A DNA stretch of 64,000 nucleotides from Lachnoclostridium sp. An76 (GTDB lineage Bacteria > Bacillota > Clostridia > Lachnospirales > Lachnospiraceae): the NCBI RefSeq assembly GCF_002161355.1, contig NZ_NFHL01000001.1:124001-188000 (forward strand), in the 5' to 3' direction. The position numbers and the translations under genes were made by a program. Position 1 is the stretch's first letter, and the number at the start of each line of letters is the position of its first letter. Below are positions 50,775 through 59,540 of the stretch, piece after piece. The notes under the pieces are model-generated. The model was not told where the DNA came from, searched no databases, and saw nothing but the letters and a program-made list of their open reading frames with translations.

Positions 50775-52562
50775 TTACAGCAGATCATGCAGTATACTTA
50801 CAGCGGCTTCGGAAGCAGCGCTTCCGGAAGCGCCTCCCGAGTCCTGCATGTTTAAGGCAAAACAATAGACATTTTCATCCGTTTCGAGAAAGCCCACAAA
50901 CCAGCCGTTCGTATTTCTGCCGTTTCTTGATCCTGTGCCGGTTTTACCGTAAAGAGTCCCTATATCCGTGTTGGATATGAATAACGCATCCTTTACAGCC
51001 TGGATATTCTCGGGATCAAATCCCCATTTGTTGCGGAGAAAATCTGACAGGAGGATCACCTGTTCTGCCGGGGAAATCTTCAATGTGGATTCTGCCCAGT
51101 AATCGTCTATTCCACCGGACAGATCGCAGTTCCCATATCCGATCTTTGTGTAATAGCCGCGCAGTGCAGGATAGCCTGTCTGTTCGTCCAGTTCCTGGAA
51201 ATACCAGTTCGCTGAGTTCTGCATTGCAGTGGCAAGTGTCTGGTCCTGGTTCCATGAGTCAATGGAGTATAAGGTTCCGTCCCATGCTCGCTCATTGGAA
51301 TCCGCTGAGATAATGCCTTCTTCCAGGGCAAACAGCCCGCTGTATATCTTAAAGGTGGAATCCGGCGACACGCGCTGTGTACTCAGATCTTCATTGTAGA
51401 TCATATAATGATCCTTTGCCGTATCATACAAAACAAAGGAGCCGTTCTTTCCGTTAAAATAAGAGGACAGATCAATCGACTCTGTATTTTCTCCGATAAA
51501 ATGATATGTGCTGTCCGTGGAAGCATTGGCTGTCAAAAACGGGCTTGCAGTATATACTACCATCGTGGACAACAGCAAAACGCAGATGCCCCTGAATTTT
51601 CGGAGAGGACTTTCGGATCTGTAATCCGCGATTTCCCTGATCCGCTGTACGATGACCTTTTTCTCACCGCCCAGTCGGGAAAGAGGAGAGAGAAATACGT
51701 TCCGGCGCAGCGTTTCCGCGTACCGGATCAGAGTATAGCCATAGTCGGCGGCATGCTCTCTCCCGACAGTCCGGATCACAGAGTAGTCACATGCAATCTC
51801 ACGGTCTTTGCGCATGATACGGAAGCCATACCATATGAACGGATTGAACCAGTAGAGGATCTGGAATATACAGCTCATATAGTTTAAAACAGCGTCCTTA
51901 TGTTTGTAATGCTGCAGTTCATGCAGGAAAATATAATGCAGATCCTGTGCCGAAAGTTCGATGTCCATATCCTGCGGGATTATGACCTTCGGACGGATCA
52001 GCCCGTATGACACTGGACTGGAGATACTGCACGATGCATATAAAGGCACACTGTGTTTTATATTCAGCTCATCCATGCAGGAGACATATTCTCTGTACAG
52101 TTCCGGCTCATTTTCGGCTGTGATATGGTAAGCGGATTTTTGGATCATGTAAATCTTATAAATATTGTAGAGGAAATACAGTGTTGTTACAATACAGCCG
52201 GCGGCCCAGACCGCACTCAGACAAACGGTCAGGAAAGATACCACTGTGCTGTCCGCCGAGACTGCAAGGTCGGAAACTCCAAGGGGTGAAACGGTGGCGG
52301 CGCCTGCTGTCCCGGAAGAAGGATTTACCGCGGCTGCTGAATTTGTCTCCAGGAGCCTCTGTATTCTCATCAGAAGCTGATCCGCCCGGATGTAATCATG
52401 AGGCACAAAAGGAAGAAAGAGCGCGGCCATGAAGATATACCAGATCCGATACTGGCTGGAAGCAGTACAATATCTTTTTGAAATACGTTTAAATACTAAT
52501 AAAACTCCTAACAGTGCAGATATAACAACATTGCTCAATAAAAAACGTATGGAAAATGTCAA
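50775..52562 (-). CDS. blaR1: BlaR1-type beta-lactam sensor and M56 metalloprotease
   Basis: 595 residues. The N-terminal part has membrane helices and a cytoplasmic M56 zinc protease with H214-E-L-Q-H218 and REIACDY. The C-terminal part, from about 350, is a class D beta-lactamase-like sensor facing outside with S402-T-F-K405, S450-A-N452 (SxN instead of the enzyme's SxV), YGN at 476-478 and KTGTG. Acylation of the Ser by a beta-lactam is known to trigger proteolysis and loss of BlaI repression. The 5' end overlaps blaI by 4 bp (ATGA). Confidence 0.93.
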   Translation of the reverse strand: MTFSIRFLLSNVVISALLGVLLVFKRISKRYCTASSQYRIWYIFMAALFLPFVPHDYIRADQLLMRIQRLLETNSAAAVNPSSGTAGAATVSPLGVSDLAVSADSTVVSFLTVCLSAVWAAGCIVTTLYFLYNIYKIYMIQKSAYHITAENEPELYREYVSCMDELNIKHSVPLYASCSISSPVSYGLIRPKVIIPQDMDIELSAQDLHYIFLHELQHYKHKDAVLNYMSCIFQILYWFNPFIWYGFRIMRKDREIACDYSVIRTVGREHAADYGYTLIRYAETLRRNVFLSPLSRLGGEKKVIVQRIREIADYRSESPLRKFRGICVLLLSTMVVYTASPFLTANASTDSTYHFIGENTESIDLSSYFNGKNGSFVLYDTAKDHYMIYNEDLSTQRVSPDSTFKIYSGLFALEEGIISADSNERAWDGTLYSIDSWNQDQTLATAMQNSANWYFQELDEQTGYPALRGYYTKIGYGNCDLSGGIDDYWAESTLKISPAEQVILLSDFLRNKWGFDPENIQAVKDALFISNTDIGTLYGKTGTGSRNGRNTNGWFVGFLETDENVYCFALNMQDSGGASGSAASEAAVSILHDLL

Positions 52563-52948
52563 TCCTTCTCACCTCCGTTTAATTTTGAGTCGAGCATATG
52601 GTACATTTTTTCAAGATCCGCGTCGGATATCTCAGAACCGGACAGCAGTGAAGACAATAATGTCGGTGCTTCACCGTTATAGAACCGGTCCAGAAAATGG
52701 CGGTTTTCCTGGGATAGATATTTTTTCTGTGAAACGATCGGATAATAATAGTACATACGTCCCCGCTGTTCGTAGGCGATGACATGTTTCGCTGTCAGAC
52801 GGGATAACAGCGTGTGTATGGTTTTATTGCTCCAGTTGTGAGATTTGGGCGCCTTTTCGCACACTTCATTGGTGCTGATCGGAGAGTCCGCCCATATGAT
52901 CTTCATGATCTCGTATTCCGCTTCAGAAATCTGAGGTAATCTTTCCAT
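52559..52948 (-). CDS. blaI: BlaI/MecI family repressor
   Basis: 129 residues. The winged helix (ISEAEYEIMKIIWADSPISTNEVCEK...NWSNKTIHTLLSRLTAKHVI) is typical, with a C-terminal dimerisation region. BlaI dimers bind TACA/TGTA dyads and are inactivated through BlaR1. Five candidate dyads in this window mark the regulon, including one over the gene's own start of transcription, so it should be autoregulated. GGAGCGG precedes the ATG. Confidence 0.95.
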   Translation of the reverse strand: MERLPQISEAEYEIMKIIWADSPISTNEVCEKAPKSHNWSNKTIHTLLSRLTAKHVIAYEQRGRMYYYYPIVSQKKYLSQENRHFLDRFYNGEAPTLLSSLLSGSEISDADLEKMYHMLDSKLNGGEKD

Positions 52949-52964
52949 TTTTACCGCTCCTTAA

Positions 52965-52980
52965 TCTTACTTATGTAGTA
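52965..52980 (-). promoter_or_regulatory. BlaI/MecI operator at the blaI promoter
   Basis: Matches the dyad TACTACATATGTAGTA at 13 of 16 positions (TCTTACTTATGTAGTA on the plus strand). It lies directly downstream of the blaI -10 box, over the expected transcription start. Confidence 0.7.
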
Positions 52981-53009
52981 ATTATAAATGAGGGGATAGA
53001 GAAGGTCAA
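52981..53009 (-). promoter_or_regulatory. promoter of blaI-blaR1
   Basis: On the minus strand TTGACC (53009-53004) and a perfect TATAAT (52986-52981) with 17-bp spacing. Confidence 0.75.
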
Positions 53010-53017
53010 TAATTATA

Positions 53018-53046
53018 TTGACAGGTTCAGAAAAAATATCCATAAT
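53018..53046 (+). promoter_or_regulatory. promoter of the divergent lipoprotein gene
   Basis: A perfect TTGACA (53018-53023), 17 bp and CATAAT (53041-53046). It diverges from the blaI promoter; the -35 boxes are only 8 bp apart. Confidence 0.75.
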
Positions 53047-53052
53047 AATAAA

Positions 53053-53068
53053 TACTACATATGTGAGA
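53053..53068 (+). promoter_or_regulatory. BlaI/MecI operator before the lipoprotein gene
   Basis: TACTACATATGTGAGA matches the dyad at 13 of 16 positions, with a perfect left half. It lies over the expected start point of the divergent gene. Confidence 0.7.
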
Positions 53069-53098
53069 TATATGAAAAGCGAGGACTAAAAGAGAATT

Positions 53099-54331
53099 AT
53101 GAAGAAAAGTATATTCAAGAGCGTGACTGTTCTGATCTGCCTTGCTTTTCTGTCCGGCTGTGCAGCGGCGGACAGAAGCGGAAGCAGGGATCATACGGAG
53201 AAACTCTCGGAAGAGTCCGGGTATGCGGACAGCAAAATGTCTGACGGGAGGAAGACAGAGGATGACTATGAGACAGATGATATCGATATAGAGAGTGATG
53301 AAAAACAGAGTGTCAGAAATCGGATGTCAGAACTTGGCGCCCTGTGTAAAGATATTTATATCCGTGCAGACAAAGGCGGGTCTTCGAATATTGTACTTGA
53401 TGAAGAGACAGTACACACTATGACAGAGACAGCGGCAGAGCAGGGGTGGGCTGTGACCTGCGGAAGTTATGATCATAATATGCTCAACTATGAGGAGGTG
53501 GATCAGGCCTTGAGAGACGCAGCGGAGGGAGAGTCTTCACAAACTGAGTTTTATGAGATCACGACAAGCGGATATTTCAGATATTTCCAGTTGTCTGCGG
53601 AGGATCGGGAGCTGACCGTTACATATGCAAATGCCGCCTATAATGATGATATGGATCTTCAGATCCGCCAGCTGGAAAAATTCAGAGTATACGACTGGGA
53701 ATATACGGAGAAGGGATGGCTGATCTGGGAAAAGGCATTGTCAAAGAATCAGGAGATGGATATGCACAGCTTTTTCCGGATACTGCCGCTGGATGAAAAA
53801 TGCAGGGAGATGTGTGACCGATATATCCTTCCGGTCAGCTATTTCTGCAACAATCTGTTCCTCACAGACTGGGATGCCGGCAGCATGGACCGGATCGAGT
53901 TTAATGATCTGTATGAGTTCCTCTATGAGATGAAATACGGAGAAAAGCTGGATGAAGAGGCAGCGGCGGGAGGTATCCCGAAAGCGCAGTTTGAAGAAGT
54001 CGTCCTGACATATTTTGACATTTCTGTAGAACAACTTGAAAAATATGCGCGCTATGACGCGGCAGCGGGAGTCTATCCATGGGAGCCGGTCAATGCCTGG
54101 AACCGGGTGAGACAGGTGCAGCCATTCCCTGAGGTTGTCCGATGCGTGGAAGATCAGGACGGGACCTTGACCCTGTACGTGGAAGGGATCCTGATCGTGG
54201 CGGGAGATGACTGTGCTTTCCGGCACAGGGTGACCATGAGGGAAAGAGACGGCGGATGGGTGTATGTGGCAAATGACATTGATGAAGACAGCGGCAATGC
54301 TCCGGGCTACAGGCCGCGGAGGGAATTCTGA
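53099..54331 (+). CDS. lipoprotein of unknown function in the BlaI regulon
   Basis: 410 residues. A lipoprotein signal ends in FLSGC (Cys21). An acidic low-complexity linker (about 35-75) precedes a large exported domain I do not recognise; it is rich in aromatic and acidic residues and lacks SxxK, SxN and KTG motifs, so it is not a PBP or beta-lactamase. It is divergent from blaI and has its own promoter and BlaI-type operator, so it should be induced by beta-lactams. A protective or envelope-repair role is inference. Confidence 0.75.
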   Translation: MKKSIFKSVTVLICLAFLSGCAAADRSGSRDHTEKLSEESGYADSKMSDGRKTEDDYETDDIDIESDEKQSVRNRMSELGALCKDIYIRADKGGSSNIVLDEETVHTMTETAAEQGWAVTCGSYDHNMLNYEEVDQALRDAAEGESSQTEFYEITTSGYFRYFQLSAEDRELTVTYANAAYNDDMDLQIRQLEKFRVYDWEYTEKGWLIWEKALSKNQEMDMHSFFRILPLDEKCREMCDRYILPVSYFCNNLFLTDWDAGSMDRIEFNDLYEFLYEMKYGEKLDEEAAAGGIPKAQFEEVVLTYFDISVEQLEKYARYDAAAGVYPWEPVNAWNRVRQVQPFPEVVRCVEDQDGTLTLYVEGILIVAGDDCAFRHRVTMRERDGGWVYVANDIDEDSGNAPGYRPRREF

Positions 54332-54347
54332 GAAGGATTCCCTTTTC
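54321..54347 (+). terminator. terminator of the lipoprotein gene
   Basis: GGGAAT (54321-54326) pairs with ATTCCC (54337-54342), overlapping the last codons and stop, and is followed by TTTTCC. It lies between two convergent genes. Confidence 0.55.
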
Positions 54348-54348
54348 C

Positions 54349-54897
54349 TTATCCTTCATCTTCCCGGACCATGGGGCGCAGGAGCTGTGTGATCCTGCCG
54401 ATCGTCTCGACAAGGGTCTGTGTGTCTGCTTCGGGATTGTTCAGATATGCGTGGTACGCTCCCTGGATACAGTAGGAGAACAGGATGTTTTTCTCCGTGT
54501 CGTGTCGGTACTGGGGATACTTTCGGAAGATCACCTTTTTGAGCTCGCAGTCCAGGCGGTTCCCAAAGTGGTTCTGTTCTTTCCCGGAAAACAGGATCCT
54601 GATCAGGGAGATCTGTGACATGAATGCAAGGCAGAGCTCCCGACTGAACACATCTGAATTTTCAAATGTATAGTCTTTCAGATGATCGATACCGCTGATG
54701 ATGGATGCGACTGTTTCCTGCTCCATTGCTTCTGAAAGGGCATAGATATCCTCATAATGGGAGTAAAAAGTCGATTTATTGATACAGGCAAGAGCGCACA
54801 GCTCTTTCACTGTGATCTTTTCCAATGGTTTATTTGTCCTAAGTTCAATAAAAGCATTCCGTATCGCCTTTTTTGTTTTCTCGATTCTCAGATCCAT
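54349..54897 (-). CDS. TetR-family transcriptional regulator
   Basis: 182 residues. The N-terminal HTH (KTKKAIRNAFIELRTNKPLEKITVKELCALACINKSTFYSHYEDIYAL) is a clear TetR domain; the C-terminal half resembles the TetR_C group found in many Firmicute regulators. The ligand is unknown. It diverges from glgB, and the shared region holds several CCGAC/GTCGG words that could be its operator. Confidence 0.88.
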   Translation of the reverse strand: MDLRIEKTKKAIRNAFIELRTNKPLEKITVKELCALACINKSTFYSHYEDIYALSEAMEQETVASIISGIDHLKDYTFENSDVFSRELCLAFMSQISLIRILFSGKEQNHFGNRLDCELKKVIFRKYPQYRHDTEKNILFSYCIQGAYHAYLNNPEADTQTLVETIGRITQLLRPMVREDEG

Positions 54898-54917
54898 GAT
54901 TTCCTCCCAAAATATAA

Positions 54918-54970
54918 CCGACTGATTGATACATAGCGTTGGATTTCCGACAGATTACAGATATCGTCGG
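54918..54970. promoter_or_regulatory. candidate TetR-regulator operator region
   Basis: CCGAC occurs at 54918-54922 and 54947-54951 and inverted (GTCGG) at 54966-54970, with the last two forming a 24-bp frame with 5-bp arms. They lie in the intergenic region between the TetR gene and glgB. Assignment to the adjacent regulator is inference from position. Confidence 0.35.
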
Positions 54971-55047
54971 TAGACATCTGCTGTGTAGTCCGATAAGATG
55001 ATTATACGATAAAAACCAACTGTTGTCGATTAAGTGGAGGGAAGGTT

Positions 55048-56829
55048 ATGGATTTTTACAGCTTTTATACAGGAAAGTGTTTTGACGCGTACCAATATCT
55101 CGGCGCGCATGTGACGGGCAGCGGCACTGTGTTCCGCACATTTGCCCCAGCGGCATCCCGTGTCTCTCTGATCGGTGAGTTCAGTGAATGGGAGGAGATC
55201 CCCATGGAGAAGATCCATGACGGCAACTTCTGGGAAGTGTCGGCTGGCACTGCTGAGCCGGGGATGAGGTATAAGTACCGCATCTATGATAAGAAGGGAC
55301 AGTTTATCGACCACTGTGATCCTTACGGATACGGTATGGAGCTGCGCCCGGGAAATGCTTCCGTGATCCGTGATCTCAGGAACTATAAGTTCAGGGACAG
55401 CGCATGGATGAAGAAGCGGACAGACAGAAAAAAGGAACCCCTGAATATTTATGAACTTCATTTCGGCTCATTCCGTAAGCCGTCCGAGGAGCCGGATGCA
55501 TGGTATGATTATGAGGAGATGGCGGATATCCTGATCCCGTACCTGAAAGAAAGTGGATATAATTATCTGGAGATCATGCCTCTGTGCGAATACCCGAGCG
55601 ATGAGTCGTGGGGGTATCAGGGAACCGGATTTTTCAGCCCCACCTCCAGGTATGGGACAGCGGATCAGCTCAGGGCGTTTGTGGACGCATGCCATCAGAA
55701 TGAGATCGGCATCATCCTGGATTTTGTGCCCGTCCATTTTGCCGTGGACGGATATGCGCTGGCAAATTATGACGGGACCGCGCTGTACGAGTATCCACAT
55801 GCCGCGGTGGGCCAGAGTGAATGGGGGAGCTGTAATTTCATGCATTCCAGAGGAGAAGTGCGCAGTTTCCTGCAGTCAGCGGCAGAATACTGGCTCACGG
55901 AATTCCACATGGACGGGCTGCGCATGGATGCGGTCAGCCGCGCCATCTACTGGCAGGGAGATCCTGCCAGGGGAGTCAATTCAAATGCAGTGGAATTTCT
56001 GAAAAATATGAACCGGGGATTAAAGGAGCGCCATCCGTCAGTCATTCTGGCGGCGGAGGACTCCACGAGTTTCCCGGGGGTGACAGAGCTGCCGGAGAAA
56101 GGCGGGCTTGGATTTGACTATAAATGGGATATGGGCTGGATGAATGACACTCTGGAATATTTCCGGACAGATCCGCTGTACCGGGGACGGGACTACAATA
56201 AGCTGACTTTCTCCATGGCTTATTTTTACGGGGAGAGATATCTGCTGCCTCTTTCCCACGATGAGGTCGTCCACGGCAAGGCGACGATCCTCCAGAAGAT
56301 GTTCGGGGAGTATGAGATGAAATTCCCGCAGGCAAGGGCTTTTTATATGTATATGTACGCACACCCGGGCAAGAAATTAAACTTTATGGGAAATGAGATC
56401 GGACATTTCCGGGAGTGGGATGAGACGAGGGAACAGGACTGGGGGCTGCTGGAATATCCTGCCCACCGGGATTTTTACTGCTTTATGAAAGCGCTGAACC
56501 GCTTTTATCTGGAGCATCCCGCCTTCTGGGAGAAGGATTATGATGAGGCGGGATTCCGGTGGCTGGAATGCGGCACTGAGGATCAGTGCGTGTATGCGTT
56601 TGAAAGGAAAGCGGAAAAAGAGCGGATCGCCGCAGTCTTTAATTTTTCCGGGGCGGAACAGACAGGACTGCGCCTGAAGATCGCCGGGGCAGAGAAACTA
56701 AAGGAGATCTTTTCGAGCGGGAATAAGATCTCTGCAAAAGAAGAGGATATAGAGAGGACTAGGTCTGAAAATAGTATATTTGAACTGGAACTGGCGCCGT
56801 TTTCGGCAGTGTATTATCTGATCGGATAA
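55048..56829 (+). CDS. glgB: 1,4-alpha-glucan branching enzyme
   Basis: 593 residues. An N-terminal CBM48 domain (about 25-110: TVFRTFAPAASRVSLIGEFSEWEE) precedes the GH13 barrel. Catalytic residues are D294 in GLRMDAV and E337 in AAEDST, with H404-D405 in LSHDEVVHGK; WGYQGTGFFSPTSRYG is also typical of GlgB. It makes alpha-1,6 branches in glycogen by cutting and transferring alpha-1,4 chains. No other glg gene is adjacent. GGAGGGAAGG precedes the ATG. Confidence 0.95.
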   Translation: MDFYSFYTGKCFDAYQYLGAHVTGSGTVFRTFAPAASRVSLIGEFSEWEEIPMEKIHDGNFWEVSAGTAEPGMRYKYRIYDKKGQFIDHCDPYGYGMELRPGNASVIRDLRNYKFRDSAWMKKRTDRKKEPLNIYELHFGSFRKPSEEPDAWYDYEEMADILIPYLKESGYNYLEIMPLCEYPSDESWGYQGTGFFSPTSRYGTADQLRAFVDACHQNEIGIILDFVPVHFAVDGYALANYDGTALYEYPHAAVGQSEWGSCNFMHSRGEVRSFLQSAAEYWLTEFHMDGLRMDAVSRAIYWQGDPARGVNSNAVEFLKNMNRGLKERHPSVILAAEDSTSFPGVTELPEKGGLGFDYKWDMGWMNDTLEYFRTDPLYRGRDYNKLTFSMAYFYGERYLLPLSHDEVVHGKATILQKMFGEYEMKFPQARAFYMYMYAHPGKKLNFMGNEIGHFREWDETREQDWGLLEYPAHRDFYCFMKALNRFYLEHPAFWEKDYDEAGFRWLECGTEDQCVYAFERKAEKERIAAVFNFSGAEQTGLRLKIAGAEKLKEIFSSGNKISAKEEDIERTRSENSIFELELAPFSAVYYLIG

Positions 56830-56859
56830 AATGAAGGACTTTTTTGATCGCATGATATA

Positions 56860-56895
56860 AGAATGAAAAGAACGGGAAGCATTCCGCTTCCCGTT
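56860..56895 (-). terminator. terminator of rpmB
   Basis: AACGGGAAGC (56871-56880) pairs perfectly with GCTTCCCGTT (56886-56895) around a 5-nt loop. Read on the minus strand it is followed by CTTTTCATTC, so it mainly serves rpmB; it may also stop glgB transcripts. Confidence 0.7.
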
Positions 56896-56948
56896 CCCGA
56901 TTCCGTGTCATTTTAAAGCTTCTGTGTGATCTCAAAGAAATCCTGAAA

Positions 56949-57134
56949 TTAAGCGCGCTCAACGCGTCCGGATTTCAGACAGGATGTACATACATACATT
57001 CTCTTGGAGCCGCCTTCTGTTTTTACTTTGACGGACTTCACATTTGATTTCCACATTTTCGGTGTCTTTCTATGAGAGTGGCTTACATTGTTACCAAAAT
57101 GAGCACCCTTTTCACAAATAGCACATTTAGCCAT
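56949..57134 (-). CDS. rpmB: 50S ribosomal protein L28
   Basis: 61 residues. AKCAICEKGAHFGNNVSHSHRKTPKMWKSN is the classic L28 start, and CAIC...CTSC gives the four Cys of the zinc-binding form. ATG at 57134 has TTAGGAGGTG upstream on the minus strand; an earlier in-frame ATG at 57176 is not supported. It diverges from yloU as in Bacillus. Confidence 0.97.
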   Translation of the reverse strand: MAKCAICEKGAHFGNNVSHSHRKTPKMWKSNVKSVKVKTEGGSKRMYVCTSCLKSGRVERA

Positions 57135-57185
57135 GACTGCACCTCCTAACAATCTGAACTGGTCATATAGACTCACAACACAGTT

Positions 57186-57214
57186 ATTCTAGCAGAAAGA
57201 ATTTCTTATTGCAA
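57186..57214 (-). promoter_or_regulatory. promoter of rpmB
   Basis: On the minus strand TTGCAA (57214-57209) and TAGAAT (57191-57186) are 17 bp apart, about 50 bp upstream of the start codon. Confidence 0.65.
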
Positions 57215-57241
57215 GTATTTTTTAAAAAAAACGAATGTATA

Positions 57242-57270
57242 TTGTAAAATTAAGGAATGGATAGTATAAT
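57242..57270 (+). promoter_or_regulatory. promoter of the yloU-fakA unit
   Basis: TTGTAA (57242-57247), 17 bp and a perfect TATAAT (57265-57270), about 45 bp upstream of yloU. Confidence 0.7.
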
Positions 57271-57315
57271 AATCATGTTATTTATGGAAAAAATCCTTTG
57301 AAAATGGAGGTATAC

Positions 57316-57678
57316 ATGATGAAGGGAAGTATGAGCACAGATCTTGGGATCATTACGGTCAATCCCGAGGTGATCGCCAAATATGCCGGCTCCGTTGCAG
57401 TTGAGTGTTTCGGCATTGTCGGAATGGCAGCCGTGAACATGAAAGACGGTCTGGTACGGCTGTTAAAGAGAGAGAGCCTGACCCATGGGATCAAGGTGGA
57501 GATTTCCGACGAGAACGCCCTTACCCTGAATTTTCATGTCATCGTGGCATATGGCGTGAATATCCTTTCCGTTTCTGACAATCTTATGAGTAATGTAAAA
57601 TATAAGGTTGAAGAATTCACCGGCATGACGGTAGAAAAGATCAACATCTTCGTAGAAGGTGTGAGAGTGATAGATTAA
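57316..57678 (+). CDS. yloU: Asp23/Gls24 family protein (YloU)
   Basis: 120 residues. The Asp23 domain begins LGIITVNPEVIAKYAGSVAVECFGIVGMA and ends MTVEKINIFVEGVRV. The family forms cytoplasmic assemblies near the membrane and is linked to envelope stress and lipid metabolism. GGAGG precedes ATG 57316 (an adjacent ATG at 57319 has better spacing). It is 13 bp from fakA, as in the Bacillus yloU-yloV pair. Confidence 0.92.
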   Translation: MMKGSMSTDLGIITVNPEVIAKYAGSVAVECFGIVGMAAVNMKDGLVRLLKRESLTHGIKVEISDENALTLNFHVIVAYGVNILSVSDNLMSNVKYKVEEFTGMTVEKINIFVEGVRVID

Positions 57679-57691
57679 GGAGGATATTGGC

Positions 57692-59365
57692 GTGGCTGTA
57701 AGAACGATAAATACGGAGATGCTTCGGAAGATGTTCCTTGCCGGAGCGGCGAATCTGGATGCAAAAAAGGAATTCATCAATGAATTGAACGTTTTCCCTG
57801 TGCCGGACGGGGATACGGGGACGAATATGACATTGACGATCATGTCAGCCGCAAAAGAAGTGCAGGCGTTAGATAAGCCGGATATGGTTTCCATGGCAAA
57901 AGCGATCTCATCCGGTTCGCTGAGGGGCGCAAGGGGAAATTCCGGCGTCATCCTCTCACAGCTTCTCCGTGGATTTACAAAAGAGATCCGGGAGCATGAT
58001 GAGATCGACACCGCGATCCTCGCCAAGGCATGTGACCGGGCGGCTGCTACTGCGTACAAAGCAGTCATGAAACCGAAAGAGGGCACGATCCTCACCGTGG
58101 CAAAGGGTGTTGCCCAGAAGGCGGCTGAGCTGGCGGAGACGACAGAGGATCTGGAGGTCTTTCTCCCGGAAGTGATCCGCCATGCGGAAGAGGTCCTCGC
58201 ACAGACACCTGAGATGCTGCCTGTGCTGAAGGAAGCGGGAGTCGTCGATTCCGGCGGACAGGGACTTCTGGAAGTTCTCCGGGGCGCTTATGACGCATTC
58301 CTCGGCAAGGAGATCGACTATGCGGCGATCGAGGCGGGATCCGGACCAAAGATGGTCAGGCCGGGACAGCAGGCTGAGGCGGATATTAAATTCGGATACT
58401 GTACAGAATTTATTATTATGACGGAAAAGGAATTCACGGCAAAAGACGAGGCGGAGTTTAAAGCGTATCTTGAGTCGATCGGGGATTCCATCGTATGTGT
58501 CGCGGATGACGATATCGTGAAGATCCATGTGCATACGAACGACCCGGGACTTGCGATCCAGAAGGCGCTCACTTACGGACAGCTCTCCCACATGAAGATC
58601 GACAATATGAGAGAAGAGCACCAGGAGAAGCTGATCCGCGATGCTGAGAAAGTAGCTGCACAGCAGGCGGAAGCGGCTGCTCAGAAGAAGAAAAAAGAGC
58701 CGAGGAAGCCGGTCGGATTTATCGCAGTTTCCATCGGGGAAGGAATGAACGAGATCTTCCGCGAGCTTGGCGTTGACTATATCATCGAAGGCGGCCAGAC
58801 GATGAACCCGAGTACGGACGACATGCTGACAGCGATCGATGAGGTGAATGCGGACCACATCTTTATCCTTCCGAATAACAAGAACATTATCCTGGCGGCA
58901 AACCAGGCGCAGTCCCTTACCAAGGACAAGGATATCATCGTGATCCCGACAAAGACGGTCCCGCAGGGGATCACAGCGGTCATCAGCTTTATGCCGGAGG
59001 CTGACGTGGACACAAATATGGACGCAATGCTGGAGGCTGTAAAGAATGTAAAGACCGGGCAGGTGACCTATGCAGTCAGGGACACGCACATTGACGACAA
59101 AGAGATCCATGAGGGCGATATCATGGGGATCGGGGATGCAGGCATCCTCTCAGTGGGGCAGTCCGTGGAAGAGACGGCCAAAGAGATGCTCGCGCAGCTC
59201 GTGGATGACGATTCGGAGCTGATCAGCCTTTATTACGGACAGGATGTCCTCGCTGAGGACGCGGAAAAGTTCGCGCAGGATGTGGAAGCACTCTATCCGG
59301 ATGTGGATGTGGATGTGCACATGGGCGGCCAGCCGATCTACTATTACGTGCTTTCTGTTGAGTGA
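57692..59365 (+). CDS. fakA: DhaL/DegV-associated kinase protein (FakA/YloV)
   Basis: 557 residues starting at GTG with AGGAGG upstream. The N-terminal DhaL domain has the Mg-ATP motif NVFPVPDGDTGTNM and RGARGNSGVILSQLLRGF. A central DUF1949-like region and a C-terminal FakA domain (EGMNEIFRELGVDYIIEGGQTMNPS, ILPNNKNIILAANQA) follow. With a DegV-type FakB it phosphorylates fatty acids for phospholipid synthesis. No fakB is in this window. Confidence 0.95.
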   Translation: MAVRTINTEMLRKMFLAGAANLDAKKEFINELNVFPVPDGDTGTNMTLTIMSAAKEVQALDKPDMVSMAKAISSGSLRGARGNSGVILSQLLRGFTKEIREHDEIDTAILAKACDRAAATAYKAVMKPKEGTILTVAKGVAQKAAELAETTEDLEVFLPEVIRHAEEVLAQTPEMLPVLKEAGVVDSGGQGLLEVLRGAYDAFLGKEIDYAAIEAGSGPKMVRPGQQAEADIKFGYCTEFIIMTEKEFTAKDEAEFKAYLESIGDSIVCVADDDIVKIHVHTNDPGLAIQKALTYGQLSHMKIDNMREEHQEKLIRDAEKVAAQQAEAAAQKKKKEPRKPVGFIAVSIGEGMNEIFRELGVDYIIEGGQTMNPSTDDMLTAIDEVNADHIFILPNNKNIILAANQAQSLTKDKDIIVIPTKTVPQGITAVISFMPEADVDTNMDAMLEAVKNVKTGQVTYAVRDTHIDDKEIHEGDIMGIGDAGILSVGQSVEETAKEMLAQLVDDDSELISLYYGQDVLAEDAEKFAQDVEALYPDVDVDVHMGGQPIYYYVLSVE

Positions 59366-59432
59366 TGAATGTTACAGAGTGATGAAAGTCATGAGATCAG
59401 GGCCATTTTATTAAAGATCATATGAGAAGACC

Positions 59433-59465
59433 AGGCGTTCTTCCGTCAGGGAGGACGCCTTCTCG
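59433..59465 (+). terminator. terminator after fakA
   Basis: AGGCGTTCTTCC pairs with GGGAGGACGCCT (with G-T pairs) around GTCA, followed by TCTCG. The T-tract is weak. Confidence 0.5.
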
Positions 59466-59540
59466 TATGTCTGGCCTTTCCTGCGCATGGTTTATCCTGT
59501 GTCTGGATATGGATAGAAAATAAAAAGGAGACAATGCAGT

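Noticed and set aside
57956..59110. Long open frame on the minus strand opposite fakA
   Set aside because: It is fully antisense to a well-supported kinase gene, has no ribosome-binding site or known motif, and its His/Arg/Leu-rich composition is what a shadow frame of GC-rich coding DNA gives.
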